Assembly: GCA_028284155.1 (NCBI GenBank)
Contig: JANQSF010000137.1
Span: 1-64,000 of the forward strand
Length of the DNA: 64,000 bases
Reading direction: 5' to 3'
Source: Phycisphaeraceae bacterium
Lineage (GTDB): Bacteria; Planctomycetota; Phycisphaerae; Phycisphaerales; Phycisphaeraceae
The notes under the pieces are model-generated. The model searched no databases. It was not told the DNA's origin and was given only the letters and a program-made list of their open reading frames with translations. Of this stretch, positions 1 to 9,042 are shown one piece after another. Both the position numbers and the translations under genes were made by a program. Within the stretch, counting starts at the first letter, position 1. Each line of letters starts with the position of its first letter.

Positions 1-1
1 C

Positions 2-868
2 TTCGACAACATGGGCCCGATCCCCCACCACATGCACCAGAACGCCGAGCAGGCCGCGAAGCTCGGCCTCGAAGGCAAGCCCGAGAGCTACTACTTCCCG
101 CCGCAACACAACCCGGTGGGCAACAACTTCCCTTACACGTTCATGGGCCTGAACCCCGGTACGACGAAGGCACAAGTGCGTAAGTGCCTCGAAGACTGGA
201 ACAAGGGCGACAACGGCATCCTCGACATCTCGCAAGCCTACCGACTCAAGCCTGGCACGGGTTGGCTCATCCCGCCATGCGTGTTGCACGCCCCCGGCTC
301 GCTTTGCACCTACGAGCCGCAGTGGGGCAGTGACGTGTTCGGCATGTACCAGTCGCTGGTCGAAGGGCGACACGTGCCGTGGTCGCTGCTGGTCAAGGAC
401 GTGCCGCCTGACAAGCACCAGGACCTGGACTACATCGTCGATCAGCTGGACTGGGACCGCAACGTCGATCCGGATTTCAAGAAGAACAACTACCTCGAGC
501 CGATCGTCGACACCGAAGACGACGCGCACAGCGACAAGTGGATCGTCTACGGCAACATCGACGGCGACCAGCTCTTCTCAGCCAAGGAGCTGACCGTCCG
601 CGCGGGCTGCAAGGTCACGATCAAGGACAATGGCGCGTCGGGCGTCTACGTCACTCAGGGCGAGGGCAAGGCCAACAAGCTCAACCTCGACTGCCCCGCG
701 ATGATCGGCTTCCACGACCTGACGCAGGACGAGTTTTTCGTCACCGAGGCCGCTGCGAAGGAAGGCGTGACGTATGAAAACACGTCGACAACCGACGACC
801 TGGTGATGCTGCGGTACTTCGGGCCGGAGGTGAACCCGCAGGCGCCGAAGCATGCGGGGTCGAAATAG
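2..868 (+). CDS. Cupin / class I mannose-6-phosphate isomerase-like protein (5' partial)
   Basis: The reading frame is open to the left edge (F-D-N before the first Met at 11), so the true start lies outside the window and at least 288 codons are visible. The sequence has the look of a cupin metal site: a PHHMHQ motif near the start of the visible part and, some 90 residues later, a conserved proline/glycine-rich strand with IPPCVLHAPG. These fit the His-x-His plus distal His of cupins of the mannose-6-phosphate isomerase type. The C-terminal third looks like a second small beta domain. The downstream TIM-barrel isomerase and Gfo/Idh oxidoreductase on the same strand suggest sugar or polyol metabolism. 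The substrate cannot be told from sequence. The assignment as a cupin is fairly safe; isomerase activity is an inference. Confidence 0.6.
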   Translation, partial: FDNMGPIPHHMHQNAEQAAKLGLEGKPESYYFPPQHNPVGNNFPYTFMGLNPGTTKAQVRKCLEDWNKGDNGILDISQAYRLKPGTGWLIPPCVLHAPGSLCTYEPQWGSDVFGMYQSLVEGRHVPWSLLVKDVPPDKHQDLDYIVDQLDWDRNVDPDFKKNNYLEPIVDTEDDAHSDKWIVYGNIDGDQLFSAKELTVRAGCKVTIKDNGASGVYVTQGEGKANKLNLDCPAMIGFHDLTQDEFFVTEAAAKEGVTYENTSTTDDLVMLRYFGPEVNPQAPKHAGSK

Positions 869-1040
869 GCTTGGCTCAGGCGGTTGGTCTGGCGACGCCG
901 TGATACGCAACGCCGGGCCGACACCGCGGCGAGCGGTCCGGCGGCGATGACAGGCATTGAATCCAGTCCCCATCGAGCGTCGAAACCCCTTTCGACGCCG
1001 GTGTCGGCGTGCCTCGTCACCCAATCTGGATCGACCCGCC

Positions 1041-1496
1041 ATGAAGCCCACGAATCCCGCCATTATCGACGAACTGATTGTCTCGTATTGGATGGAGATT
1101 GAGACCGTCCAGAATTACATCGCCAACTCGATCAACCTGGTCGGCGTACGGGCTGAAGAAGTCAAGAGCTCGCTCGCGGCCGACGTCGCGGAAGAGCTGA
1201 CGCACGCTCAGCAGATCGCCAAACGCATCCACGTACTGGGCGGGCAGGTGCCCGGCAGCATGGGGTTCAAGGCGACGCAGGCCGCGATGCAACCGCCGGC
1301 CGACCCCAAAGATGTCGTTTCGGTGATCAAGGGTGTGATCGAGGCGGAGGAAGGCGCGATCGAGCAGTACAAGAAGATCATCAAGCTCGCGGCCGACGAG
1401 GACCCCGTGACCGAAGATATGTGTATCACCCTGCTGTCCGACGAGGAGGAACACCGGCGCGAGTTCATCGGGTTCCTGACCGAGTATGAGGGCTGA
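1041..1496 (+). CDS. Ferritin-like diiron protein (bacterioferritin/DPS type)
   Basis: This is a 151-residue, all-helical protein. It has a ferritin-type ligand pattern: acidic residues in helix A (Glu19/Glu21), an E-x-x-H in helix B (Glu52/His55), glutamates in helix C (about 101-107) and a second E-x-x-H in helix D (Glu135/His138). That is the classic diiron ferroxidase layout, and the length matches bacterioferritin-like and ferritin-like proteins. A longer frame begins at 957, but its N-terminus is Arg-rich junk; the ATG at 1041 starts the conserved part. No strong ribosome-binding site is visible. It likely stores iron or detoxifies peroxide in the cytoplasm. A strong hairpin terminator follows at 1549. 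Confidence 0.8.
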   Translation: MKPTNPAIIDELIVSYWMEIETVQNYIANSINLVGVRAEEVKSSLAADVAEELTHAQQIAKRIHVLGGQVPGSMGFKATQAAMQPPADPKDVVSVIKGVIEAEEGAIEQYKKIIKLAADEDPVTEDMCITLLSDEEEHRREFIGFLTEYEG

Positions 1497-1548
1497 CCTC
1501 GATCGGGTTGCCCCATCTAACATTTGCGAATAACCCGGGCACTGATGC

Positions 1549-1583
1549 ACTCCGCCGCCTCGCCGCGAGGCGGCGGAGTTGTT
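1549..1583 (+). terminator. Rho-independent terminator after the ferritin-like gene
   Basis: A 14-bp GC-rich stem (1549-1562 paired with 1566-1579) with a 3-nt loop is followed by TTGTT. It lies 53 bases after the stop codon of the ferritin-like gene. Confidence 0.7.
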
Positions 1584-1681
1584 ATCATCCGCCCCCACGG
1601 GCAGGAGCGCCCCACGGCGTTCGTGACAGACTGACGACCAGGTGAACCCGGTGGCCCGGCCACCAATCGCGGAGACTCATC

Positions 1682-2713
<1,032 letters not shown>

Positions 2714-2719
2714 TCGGAT

Positions 2720-2739
2720 GGCAGACAGGAATGTCTGCC
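2720..2739 (+). repeat. Intercistronic perfect hairpin
   Basis: A perfect 8-bp stem (GGCAGACA paired with TGTCTGCC) with a GGAA loop sits seven bases after the isomerase stop codon and before the Shine-Dalgarno site of the next gene. It may protect the 3' end of the first message or partly terminate it. Confidence 0.6.
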
Positions 2740-2782
2740 CCACGACAAGACACTCTTCATTGAGACTCGAAGGAAACCTGAA

Positions 2783-3937
2783 ATGTCTAAAGAGCTACGC
2801 ATCGGCCTCATCGGTTACGGCTTCATGGGCCGAACCCACTCCAACGGTTACAAGCGTGTCGGCGACTTCTTCCCCGACCTCGCGTATCGGCCCGTCCTGC
2901 AGACGATCTGCGGCCGGACGGAAGAGAACGCCAAGGCGTTTGCCGACCAGTGGGGTTACGCGTCGTACGAAACCGACTGGCGAAAGGTCATCGCGCGCGA
3001 CGACATCGACGCGGTCGACATCTGCACGCCCAACGACTCGCACGCCGAGATCGCCATCGCCGCGGCCGAGGCGGGCAAGATGATCCTCTGCGAAAAGCCG
3101 TTGGCCCGCACGACCGAGGAAGGCCAACCGATGGTGGACGCGGTCGAGAAGGCCGGCGTCGCCAACACCGTCTGGTACAATTACCGCCGCGTACCGGCCG
3201 TGACGCTGGCCAAGGCGTTGATCGACGAAGGCCGACTGGGTCGCATCTTCCACTACCGCGCCAACTTCCTTCAGGACTGGACGATCAACGCCGACCTGCC
3301 GCAGGGCGGCGCGGCGCTGTGGCGGCTGGACGTGAAGGCGGCCGGCTCCGGCGTCACCGGCGACCTGTTGGCCCACTGCATCGACACGGCCATGTGGCTC
3401 AACGGCGGCATCGCCGACGTCTCAGCCATGACCGAAACGTTTGTCAAGCAGCGCATGCACAACCTGACCGGCAAGGTCGAAGAGGTCGGCATCGACGACG
3501 CCTGCGCGTTCCACTGCCACTTCGACAACGGCTCGCTCGGCCTATTCGAGTCGACCCGCTACGCCCGCGGCCACAAGGCGCTGTACACGCTCGAAATCAA
3601 CGGCGAGCACGCGTCGATCCGCTGGGACCTGCACGACCTGAACCGCTTGGAGTATTTCGACCACCGAGACGACTCGGTCGTCCGCGGTTGGCGGAGCGTG
3701 CACATCACCGACGGCGACATGCCGTACATGGACAAGTGGTGGGTGCCGGGCCTGTGCATCGGCTATGAACACACCTTCGTGCACCAGGTCGCCGACTTCC
3801 TCGCCGCCGTCGAAAAGGGTGAGCCGTGTCGGCCAACTTTCCGGGACGCGCTGGAGACGGGTAAGGTGTGCGACGCCGTGTTGGCCTCGGCGCGCGAGCG
3901 CGCTTGGAAAGATACGGGCGTCGATTGGCAAGCCTGA
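2783..3937 (+). CDS. Gfo/Idh/MocA family NAD(P)-dependent oxidoreductase
   Basis: This is a 384-residue protein with an N-terminal Rossmann fold: GLIGYGFMG at residues 8-16 is the dinucleotide-binding glycine motif. The family's CEKPLA motif follows (about 107-112; Lys is catalytic). The C-terminal half forms the substrate-binding alpha/beta domain, with a conserved GVTGDLLAHCIDTAMW stretch carrying the His/Asp pair used in catalysis. There is no signal peptide, so it acts in the cytoplasm. AAGGAAACCTGAA precedes the ATG. With the upstream TIM-barrel isomerase it likely oxidises a sugar or inositol. A terminator follows at once, so it closes the operon. Confidence 0.85.
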   Translation: MSKELRIGLIGYGFMGRTHSNGYKRVGDFFPDLAYRPVLQTICGRTEENAKAFADQWGYASYETDWRKVIARDDIDAVDICTPNDSHAEIAIAAAEAGKMILCEKPLARTTEEGQPMVDAVEKAGVANTVWYNYRRVPAVTLAKALIDEGRLGRIFHYRANFLQDWTINADLPQGGAALWRLDVKAAGSGVTGDLLAHCIDTAMWLNGGIADVSAMTETFVKQRMHNLTGKVEEVGIDDACAFHCHFDNGSLGLFESTRYARGHKALYTLEINGEHASIRWDLHDLNRLEYFDHRDDSVVRGWRSVHITDGDMPYMDKWWVPGLCIGYEHTFVHQVADFLAAVEKGEPCRPTFRDALETGKVCDAVLASARERAWKDTGVDWQA

Positions 3938-3961
3938 ACATTTGAACAGCCCACATGCATC

Positions 3962-3992
3962 AAACGCCCTCGGCTTTGCTGGGGGCGTTTTC
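3962..3992 (+). terminator. Rho-independent terminator after the Gfo/Idh gene
   Basis: AAACGCCC (3962-3969) pairs with GGGCGTTT (3983-3990), and the interior CGGC/GCTG also pairs around a TTT loop. The stem runs straight into a T-tract. It ends 55 bases after the stop codon. Confidence 0.8.
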
Positions 3993-4335
3993 ATTGGGTA
4001 TCTCGCCCGAGTGTGAGCCATTTTAAGGGAAGCTGTGCCCTCGCCGGGCGGGCCTTCTCAAGCGCCGAAGTGGCTTAGCGCTTCGCTTCAACGGTACGGC
4101 TGCGCCTTGCGGACAACATGAGTTGGGTGGCCTCGCCGCCGGCCCCCCAAACCCCCCGGCTCCCCCGCGGAAGGTGGGCAGCGGATGGACCGATATTAGC
4201 TCCTACTCGCGTCGTACTTGGTATGTCGCTCGGCGCGGCTTTTCGAATTGCATTGTCCGATCGTTATGATGAAGGGCGTGATAGCCGACCTGATCGCGCG
4301 TGCAGATCGTGTCCCCGTGTTTGACAGGATGAAAG
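3993..4335. other. Gene-free stretch upstream of the VCBS protein
   Basis: No credible gene is seen here. It holds one copy of a roughly 70-bp dispersed repeat (4035-4105, listed separately) and C-rich runs around 4140-4170. The last 100 bases before the ATG at 4336 are less GC-rich and probably hold the promoter. TTGACA at 4321 is too close to the start codon to act as a -35 element. Confidence 0.5.
4035..4105 (-). repeat. Dispersed palindromic repeat, copy 1 (GCTAAGCC core)
   Basis: Read on the minus strand this matches 26143-26219 along most of its length. Both carry CAGCCGT-n-CCGTTGAAGCG, then an AGCGC core, then GGCCCGCCCGGC and GGGCAC. The GAAGCG/AGCGCTAAGCC core also recurs at 8017, 8952 and 27683. 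It may be a small structured mobile repeat. Confidence 0.55.
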
Positions 4336-7300
4336 ATGCGTTTCCGTCATCTATTCGCAACTGGCCTGCTTGTCGCAACGCTTTGGATCTGCACGGCCGC
4401 CGCGGCTGACGACGTCGTTTCGACGCCGCTGACGTCGCTGACGTCGCGCGCGAAACGTGACGCCGGGCCGATGTTTGAGCGCGTTGCTTTCGAACAGAGC
4501 GGCGTTCGATTCATCAACCCGATCGACAACAAGCACCCCATGCGTCGCCTTTACGCGTCGTCGATGGCGTGCGGCGGTGTGGCGATCGGCGACGTGAACG
4601 GCGACGGTCGGCCGGATCTGTTCTTCGCCTCCGGGGCGAACCCGAACCGGCTGTTCGTGCAGGTCGGTGACGCCGATGCAATGCGGTTCGAGGACGTGAC
4701 CCGGTCGGCCGGCATCCCGATCCGCGATAACGTCTGGTCGAACGGCGTCGCGATGGCGGACGTGGATAACGACGGCGACCTGGACATCTACGTCTGCAAC
4801 TACGAGTCACCTAACCAACTGTTCATCAACGACGGCAAAGGGAAGTTTGTTGACCGCGCCGCCGCTTGGGGTGTCGGTATCGTCGATGCGAGCCTGATGG
4901 CCGCGTTCGCCGACTACGACCGCGACGGCGACGTGGACTTTTACCTGACCACCAACCGCGTCTACCGCGACGGCGGCTACCCCGACCCACCGCCGCTGGA
5001 CAAACGTGCCGGCAAGACGTTCGTCACGAAACCGTATCAACGTTACTTTGAGATCAAGTACCTGACCGACACGAAGTGGAAGATGCTGCCCGTCGGCCGA
5101 CCGGATCGGCTGTTCCGCAACAACGGCAAGGGCAAGTTCATCGACGTGACCGAGTCGGCCGGCGTCGCGAAGTACGGCCACGGCAACAGCGCGACGTGGT
5201 GGGACTACGACCAGGACGGCGACGAAGACCTGTACGTCGGCAACGACTTCGAGGACGCCGACCGGCTGTACCGCAACAACGGCGACGGCACGTTTACCGA
5301 CGTGATCGGCGACGTCGTGCCGCACACGACGTGGTTTTCGATGGGGGCCGACGCGGGCGACCTGGACGGCGACGGCCTGCCGGACTTTCTGATGGCCGAC
5401 ATGATGCCGCGCACGCACTTCATGCAGAAGCTGTCAATGGGCACGATGGACACCAGCCCGTGGTCCGTCGCGTACGCACACCCGCCGCAGATCATGCGCA
5501 ACGCGTTGTACGTCAACACGCGTGTCGGGCGGATGCTCGAAGGCGCACAGATGGCCGGCCTCGCCCGGAGCGACTGGACGTGGGCGGTGAAGTTCGCCGA
5601 CTTCGACAACGACGGCCGGCTGGACGTCTTCCTGACCAACGGCGTGTCACGCGACCTGGCGAACTCCGATCTGAACGTGGACTACCGCGGCATGGTCGGC
5701 AAGAACGCGTGGGACTACTACGCCAACCTCGAGCCGCGTAACGAGCCGAATGTCGCGAAGCGGAACCTGGGCGACCTGCGTTTTGAGGACGTGGGCAAGG
5801 CGTGGGGCATTGACCACAACGGCATGAGCTACGCGGCCGCGACGGGCGACCTGGACGGCGACGGCGATCTTGACCTGGTCGTGGCCAACCTCGACGGGCC
5901 GGCGCACATCTACCGCAATCTTTCAAGCAACGGACACCGCGTCATGCTTCGGCTGCGCGGGACAGCCAGCAATCGGTTCGGACTCGGTGCGCGTGTGACG
6001 CTGACCTACGGCACGCCCGCGCAACGGCAGGTGCGCACGCTGTCACCGATGACCGGTTTCATGTCGAGCAACGACCCGGCGTTGCACTTTGGGCTGGGCG
6101 AGAGCGACAGGATCGAGTCGGTTGTGATCGATTGGCCCAGCGGGCGGCGGCAGGTATTGCGCGGGTTGGCCGTCGATCGGTTGCACACGATCACGGAGCC
6201 GGGCGACTCAGCAGCACAAACACCGCGCGTCAGTTTCGACCCGAAGGCCGCGTGGTATCAGCCGAGCGACCTGCTGGCAAAGGTGAGTCACCTGGAGACG
6301 TACTACGACGACTTCCGCAGGCAGCCGTTGCTGCCTAATCAACTGTCGCAACTCGGGCCGGCCACGGCGTGGGGCGATATCGACGGCGACGGGGACGACG
6401 ACCTGTACCTGGGCGGGGCGCGCGGGCAGGCGGGGCAGATTTGGCGGAACGATGGCGGGCGATTCAGGCTGTGGTCGCGAGGCGTGTTCCCGCTGGACCG
6501 CGAAGCTGAGGACATGGGCGCGGTCTTTCTCGACGCCGACCGCGACAGCGATCTTGATCTTTATGTCGTCAGCGGCGGTGTCGAGACGTTCCCCGATCAG
6601 CCCGTGCTGCGCGATCGGCTGTACCTCAACAGCGGCGAGGGCGACTTCACCCGCGCGTCACGCGACGTGCTGCCGGACGTGCGCGACAGCGGCGGGCCGG
6701 TCGTCGCGGCCGACTTCGACCGTGACGGTGATCTTGACCTGTTCGTCGGCGGGCGGGTCGTGCCGGGTCGTTACCCCGTCACGCCGCGCAGCCGACTGCT
6801 GCGCAACGACGGCGACAAGGACAAGCCGAAGTTCATCGACATCACGGACACGCTCGCGCCGGGCGTCAACGAAACGGGTCTTGTCACGGCCGCGCTCTGG
6901 TCAGACGCGGACGGTGACGGCTGGGTCGATCTGTTGGTCGCGCACGAATGGGGGCCGATCAAGCTATTCCGCAACGTCAACGGGAAGCTCATTGATCAGA
7001 GCGAGGCCGCCGGCCTCGCGACGCACACGGGCTGGTGGAACGGGTTGGCCGGCCGCGACCTCGACGGCGACGGCGACATCGACTACGTCGCGACGAACTT
7101 CGGCCTGAACACGAAGTACCACGCCGACGTGAAACACCCCGCGTTGCTCTATTTCGGAGACATGGAAGGTACGGGCCGACTGCGACTGGTCGAGGCGGAG
7201 TACGAGGGCGACACGCTGTACCCGATCCGCGGGCGGAGTTGCACGACGCGGGCGATACCGTCGTTGAAGGACAAGTTTCCGACGTACCAACAGTTCGCCA

Positions 7301-8025
7301 TCGCGCCGCTGGCTGACATCTACACGCCGGCCGGGCTGCAGAACGCGACGCGGTTGGCGGCGACGACGCTCGAGTCGGCGGCGCTGATCAATGACGGCAA
7401 GGGTCGTTTCACGCTCAAGCCGTTGCCCCGCCTCGCGCAGATCGCGCCGGGGTTTGGCGTCGTGCTGACCGACGTCGATGCGGACGGCGTGACGGACGCG
7501 ATCGTCGCGCAGAATTTCTACACGCCGCAGATTGAAACGGGCCGGATGGCAGGCGGGTTGAGCATCGTGCTGCGCGGCAAGGGTGACGGTACGTTCACAC
7601 CGGTTCGACCCGGTGAAAGCGGGTTGGTCGTGCCGGGTGACGCGAAGAGTTTGACGATGACCGACCTGAACGCGGACGGTCGGCCGGACGTCGTGGTCGG
7701 ACAGAACAATGACAAGCTGTTGGCGTTTACTCGTAGCAATGTTGCAAACGGCAAGTGGGTCGCGATTGCGTTGCGCGGGCCGACCGGTAATGCGACGGGC
7801 GTCGGTGCGCGCGTGACGGTGACGACGTCAGACGGGCGGAAGCAGTCGGCCGAGGCGTGTGCGGGGTCGGGGTATCTTTCGCAGTCCTCGTCGCGGTTGT
7901 GGTTCGGCGTGCGGCGTGGTGAAACGGTGACGCAGGTTGAAGTGCGTTGGCCGAGTGGCCAGACGACGCGGGTGACGGAAGGGTTGGGTGGGGCGGTGGT
8001 GGTGATTGATGAAGAATCGCGCTAA
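4336..8025 (+). CDS. Secreted VCBS/FG-GAP repeat protein with two ASPIC/UnbV domains
   Basis: This is a 1229-residue protein with a Sec signal peptide (hydrophobic residues 6-22, cleavage near Ala-Ala-Ala-Asp). Many calcium-binding FG-GAP/VCBS blades follow, with loops such as DVNGDGRPDL (about 86), DVDNDGDLDI (about 142) and DLDGDGDLDLVV, which indicate two beta-propellers. Each propeller ends in an ASPIC/UnbV module (NRFGLGARV near 546 and ATGVGARVTV near 1153, each followed by SxDxxLHFGLG- or LWFGV-type strands). So the protein is an internal duplication of the CRTAC1-like architecture common in Planctomycetota. It is likely extracellular or surface-bound; the role is unknown. The stop codon TAA (8023-8025) is formed by the dispersed repeat at 7981-8037. 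Confidence 0.85.
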   Translation: MRFRHLFATGLLVATLWICTAAAADDVVSTPLTSLTSRAKRDAGPMFERVAFEQSGVRFINPIDNKHPMRRLYASSMACGGVAIGDVNGDGRPDLFFASGANPNRLFVQVGDADAMRFEDVTRSAGIPIRDNVWSNGVAMADVDNDGDLDIYVCNYESPNQLFINDGKGKFVDRAAAWGVGIVDASLMAAFADYDRDGDVDFYLTTNRVYRDGGYPDPPPLDKRAGKTFVTKPYQRYFEIKYLTDTKWKMLPVGRPDRLFRNNGKGKFIDVTESAGVAKYGHGNSATWWDYDQDGDEDLYVGNDFEDADRLYRNNGDGTFTDVIGDVVPHTTWFSMGADAGDLDGDGLPDFLMADMMPRTHFMQKLSMGTMDTSPWSVAYAHPPQIMRNALYVNTRVGRMLEGAQMAGLARSDWTWAVKFADFDNDGRLDVFLTNGVSRDLANSDLNVDYRGMVGKNAWDYYANLEPRNEPNVAKRNLGDLRFEDVGKAWGIDHNGMSYAAATGDLDGDGDLDLVVANLDGPAHIYRNLSSNGHRVMLRLRGTASNRFGLGARVTLTYGTPAQRQVRTLSPMTGFMSSNDPALHFGLGESDRIESVVIDWPSGRRQVLRGLAVDRLHTITEPGDSAAQTPRVSFDPKAAWYQPSDLLAKVSHLETYYDDFRRQPLLPNQLSQLGPATAWGDIDGDGDDDLYLGGARGQAGQIWRNDGGRFRLWSRGVFPLDREAEDMGAVFLDADRDSDLDLYVVSGGVETFPDQPVLRDRLYLNSGEGDFTRASRDVLPDVRDSGGPVVAADFDRDGDLDLFVGGRVVPGRYPVTPRSRLLRNDGDKDKPKFIDITDTLAPGVNETGLVTAALWSDADGDGWVDLLVAHEWGPIKLFRNVNGKLIDQSEAAGLATHTGWWNGLAGRDLDGDGDIDYVATNFGLNTKYHADVKHPALLYFGDMEGTGRLRLVEAEYEGDTLYPIRGRSCTTRAIPSLKDKFPTYQQFAIAPLADIYTPAGLQNATRLAATTLESAALINDGKGRFTLKPLPRLAQIAPGFGVVLTDVDADGVTDAIVAQNFYTPQIETGRMAGGLSIVLRGKGDGTFTPVRPGESGLVVPGDAKSLTMTDLNADGRPDVVVGQNNDKLLAFTRSNVANGKWVAIALRGPTGNATGVGARVTVTTSDGRKQSAEACAGSGYLSQSSSRLWFGVRRGETVTQVEVRWPSGQTTRVTEGLGGAVVVIDEESR

Positions 8026-8037
8026 GCCGCAAGCGGC
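7981..8037 (+). repeat. 57-bp direct repeat, left copy
   Basis: This aligns without gaps to 8916-8972 (about 46 of 57 positions identical; the first 10 and last 17 are exact). It covers the last codons and stop of the VCBS gene. Its 3' end carries CGCTAAGCCGCAAGCGGC, the dispersed core repeat of this genome. Confidence 0.65.
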
Positions 8038-8106
8038 CATGATTGGGTCGCGTCAAGTTTGTTGTGTCTCGACCCGATAGCGTTTTGGGGCCACGAGAGA
8101 CGCGCG

Positions 8107-8913
8107 ATGGCTCATCTGCTGGGCAAGTTGTATCGGACCTCGCCGCAGACGCTGGTAACGAAGTTGGAGCGGTTGGCCGGCCGACCGGGCGATGCGGTGG
8201 TCGTGCAACCGAAGCGCGTGCCGCGACCGGTGACGCGATCGTTTCTTGAATCGGCTGCCTACGGCAAACTCATGTCGCGCCATTTGGCGTTCGGCGACGA
8301 CGGCGGTCTGCATGAGGCGCAGCACGACACGGCCAGTTACCGGTTCCGGCATTTCGAGGCGTTCGATCGGCTGGGCGTTTTCCGTTGGCGTGGCGTGCAG
8401 CGTCACTTGAAGACGATCCTCGACACGGTCGCGCCGCTCGATGCGCAACCGCGCGTGATCGACTTCGGCGGCGCGGCCTGCCCGTTGGGGTTGGGCAGCA
8501 TGCTCGTCGATTTGCTGCCGGAAGACGTGTACGGGCAGCCCGTGCCGTACCACGCGCTGAGTGACATCGAGGGCGAGGTCGACGCAATCTTCTGTTCGCA
8601 CACGCTCGAGCACGTCGAGCCGTTGGACGATGTGCTGAGCGAGATGGTCGGCAAGCTTCGGCCGGGTGGGCGTTTAATCCTGCACGTGCCGGCCTGGACG
8701 TGCGAAGGCTGGCGGGCGGGCACGCACCGCAACGACCTGCATCGCGATCACGTCTGGACGTTCGGCCTGTCGGAATCGACCGACCTGCCGAACGACACCC
8801 CGGACGGCCTGCCGCGGTATCGTGCTTTTGACATGGCGGTCGCGCGTCATGCTCGGGTTGAGTTGGCGGCGTATTGCGGGGATGACAGCATCATGGTGGT
8901 TGCGGAGCGGTGA
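8107..8913 (+). CDS. Class I SAM-dependent methyltransferase
   Basis: This is a 268-residue protein. A degenerate SAM motif I (VIDFGGAACPLGLGS, about residues 118-132) is followed by motif-II-like acidic residues, then a Methyltransf_11-type block (IFCSHTLEHVEPLDDVLSEM; LRPGGRLILHVP). The N-terminal 100 residues are basic and may hold substrate recognition. A 16-codon-longer start at 8059 exists, but GAGAGACGCGCG before 8107 and the family pattern favour MAHLLGK. There is no signal peptide. The gene is bracketed by two copies of a 57-bp direct repeat and followed by a bidirectional terminator. The substrate is unknown. Confidence 0.75.
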   Translation: MAHLLGKLYRTSPQTLVTKLERLAGRPGDAVVVQPKRVPRPVTRSFLESAAYGKLMSRHLAFGDDGGLHEAQHDTASYRFRHFEAFDRLGVFRWRGVQRHLKTILDTVAPLDAQPRVIDFGGAACPLGLGSMLVDLLPEDVYGQPVPYHALSDIEGEVDAIFCSHTLEHVEPLDDVLSEMVGKLRPGGRLILHVPAWTCEGWRAGTHRNDLHRDHVWTFGLSESTDLPNDTPDGLPRYRAFDMAVARHARVELAAYCGDDSIMVVAER

Positions 8914-8915
8914 TT

Positions 8916-8972
8916 GGGTTGGGTGCAACCCGGTTGTTGATTGATGTTGCATCGCGCTAAGCCGCAAGCGGC
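8916..8972 (+). repeat. 57-bp direct repeat, right copy
   Basis: This is the second copy of the repeat at 7981-8037, starting three bases after the methyltransferase stop. The pair spaces the methyltransferase as a 935-bp unit. Confidence 0.65.
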
Positions 8973-8985
8973 TTGGGTGAAATGA

Positions 8986-9016
8986 AAAACCCCCGGCGTG
9001 GGCCGGGGGTTTTGTT
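8986..9016. terminator. Bidirectional terminator between convergent genes
   Basis: AAAACCCCCGGC (8986-8997) pairs with GCCGGGGGTTTT (9002-9013) around a short loop. A-rich and T-rich flanks allow it to serve both the methyltransferase (+) and the secreted protein (-). Confidence 0.85.
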
Positions 9017-9042
9017 CGATTGGTGTTGACTCTAACTTGACA

